Shown in pieces: positions 61,618-64,000 of a stretch of 64,000 bases of DNA. The notes below the pieces were generated by a model, which was given only the letters and a program-made list of their open reading frames with translations, was not told the DNA's origin and did no database searches. Source of the stretch: Propionibacteriaceae bacterium (GTDB lineage Bacteria; Actinomycetota; Actinomycetes; Propionibacteriales; Propionibacteriaceae); the NCBI GenBank assembly GCA_025965155.1, contig JAOPXN010000122.1, forward strand, positions 1 to 64,000, read 5' to 3'. The position numbers were made by a program, and so were the translations under genes. The first letter of the stretch is position 1; each line of letters opens with the position of its first letter.

Positions 61618-62244
61618 ATGAGCGCCGCCGAGTATGTTCCGACCGGGGCCGACATCGCCACGCTGCGCGAGGCGGCCAGTCGGTGTCGTGGCTGCGAGCT
61701 GTGGGAGCCGGCGACCCAGGTGGTGTTCGGCGCCGGGAACCCACGGGCTCCGCTGATGCTGGTCGGTGAGCAGCCCGGTGATGTGGAGGACCAGCGTGGG
61801 CTGCCGTTCGTCGGTCCCGCCGGCCAGCTGCTCCAACGGGCGCTCGCCGAGGCAGCGATCGCCACCGAGGACGTGTACGTCACGAACGCGGTCAAGCACT
61901 TCCGTTTCACCCTGAAGGGCAAGCGCCGGATCCACGCCACCCCGCTGGTGTCCCACATCAAGGCCTGCGGGCCGTGGTTGGACGCCGAGCTCAGCGAGGT
62001 TGACCCCGAGCTGGTGGTGTTGCTCGGTGCCACCGCCGCCAAAGCACTGCTCGGCAATGACTTTCGGATCACCCGCGACCGAGGCCGGCTGATCGAAGCC
62101 GACGTCGCGGGAGCCACCAGGCGGCTCCTCGCCACTGCCCATCCGTCGGCGGTGCTGCGGGCCACCGACGGTCCCGACCGGGCCAAGGCGTACGCCGAGC
62201 TGGTGACCGACCTTCGGACCGCGGCGTCGCTGGCTGCTGGCTGA
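61618..62244 (+). CDS. Uracil-DNA glycosylase-like protein UdgX
   Basis: A 208-residue member of the UDG superfamily. The R-loop KRRIH (residues 102-106) is diagnostic of UdgX: the histidine, here His106, forms a covalent bond to the sugar after uracil removal, so the protein stays attached to DNA. Motif A is GEQPGDVED and motif B AHPSAVLRA. Iron-sulfur cluster ligands are expected; only three cysteines are present (Cys23, Cys26, Cys117). The ATG at 61618 has GACTAT six bases upstream and could be leaderless. It stands alone between the MetE-like gene and ligA; roles in tolerating uracil or repair blockage have been proposed for the family. Confidence 0.93.
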   Translation: MSAAEYVPTGADIATLREAASRCRGCELWEPATQVVFGAGNPRAPLMLVGEQPGDVEDQRGLPFVGPAGQLLQRALAEAAIATEDVYVTNAVKHFRFTLKGKRRIHATPLVSHIKACGPWLDAELSEVDPELVVLLGATAAKALLGNDFRITRDRGRLIEADVAGATRRLLATAHPSAVLRATDGPDRAKAYAELVTDLRTAASLAAG

Positions 62245-62298
62245 ACGGCTACCGAACGGCGCCGACACCAGGCGTGCCGGACCGTCGGTGGCCGACGC

Positions 62299-64000
<1,702 letters not shown>

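Overview
The window is high-GC DNA from an actinobacterium. Much of the gene order matches blocks I know from Mycobacterium and Streptomyces: rho-rpmE-prfA-prmC-sua5-wecA-atp, nucS/scy/mce/thiolase/meaB, pitA with its two small partners, and etfBA-cysteine desulfurase-mnmA-ligA. Together with an isobutyryl-CoA mutase, methylmalonyl-CoA epimerase, MeaB, a cobalamin adenosyltransferase and a GlgE glycogen operon, this suggests a Propionibacteriales-type organism (Microlunatus-like). The genus is an inference. No tRNA, rRNA, IS element, prophage or CRISPR array was seen. Most of the window is core chromosome.

Layout. 1-6162: translation and termination genes (3' end of rho, rpmE, prfA, prmC, sua5) and the cell-wall gene wecA. 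5614-13585: two small AtpI/AtpZ-type membrane genes and all eight ATP synthase subunits, preceded by a Rex-like operator. 13630-21250: a DUF2550 protein, a fatty-acid desaturase, two paralogous membrane-anchored ectodomain proteins, a sugar isomerase-like protein overlapping a cobalamin adenosyltransferase, a cyclophilin lipoprotein and a hydrolase/zinc-ribbon pair with the remnant of a 3-hydroxyacyl-CoA dehydrogenase. 21553-27345: nucS, lsr2, a Scy/DivIVA-like coiled-coil gene, mce, thiolase and meaB. 27443-33687: small membrane genes, a MarR regulator, a DUF6716 protein, a CMP-nonulosonate synthetase-HAD fusion, a 28-bp tandem repeat, a UspA-like protein and icmA. 33690-42103: a secreted SpoIID/FG-GAP protein, the pitA operon behind a PHO-box-like repeat, a sigma-factor-like membrane fusion, pgm and a thioredoxin-TPR protein. 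42216-55177: a GNAT-Nudix fusion and the glycogen cluster (glgB, mak, glgE, glgP, glgX). 55489-64000: enoyl-CoA hydratase, etfBA, cysteine desulfurase, mnmA, a MetE-like protein, UdgX and the 5' part of ligA.

How the genes work together. The atp operon makes the F1Fo ATP synthase and probably responds to NADH/NAD+ through Rex. Thiolase, enoyl-CoA hydratase, ETF, Mce, MeaB, the adenosyltransferase and IcmA belong to acyl-CoA and B12-dependent carbon-skeleton metabolism. Pgm, GlgB, Mak, GlgE, GlgP and GlgX form a synthesis and breakdown cycle for alpha-glucan through maltose-1-phosphate, although treS is missing from its usual place. NucS, UdgX and LigA serve DNA maintenance.

The items most worth checking are the Rex site at the atp operon, the four-unit PHO box at pitA with an overlapping palindrome, the histone-H1-like tail on GlgB, the one-piece sigma-like/membrane/ectodomain protein, the NeuA-HAD fusion without neuB, the 28-bp tandem repeat that supplies a stop codon, and the 3-hydroxyacyl-CoA dehydrogenase remnant. 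Several genes (17302, 19086, 21553, 31119, 49410, 62311) look leaderless. I did not find a clearly new multi-gene defence or biosynthetic system.
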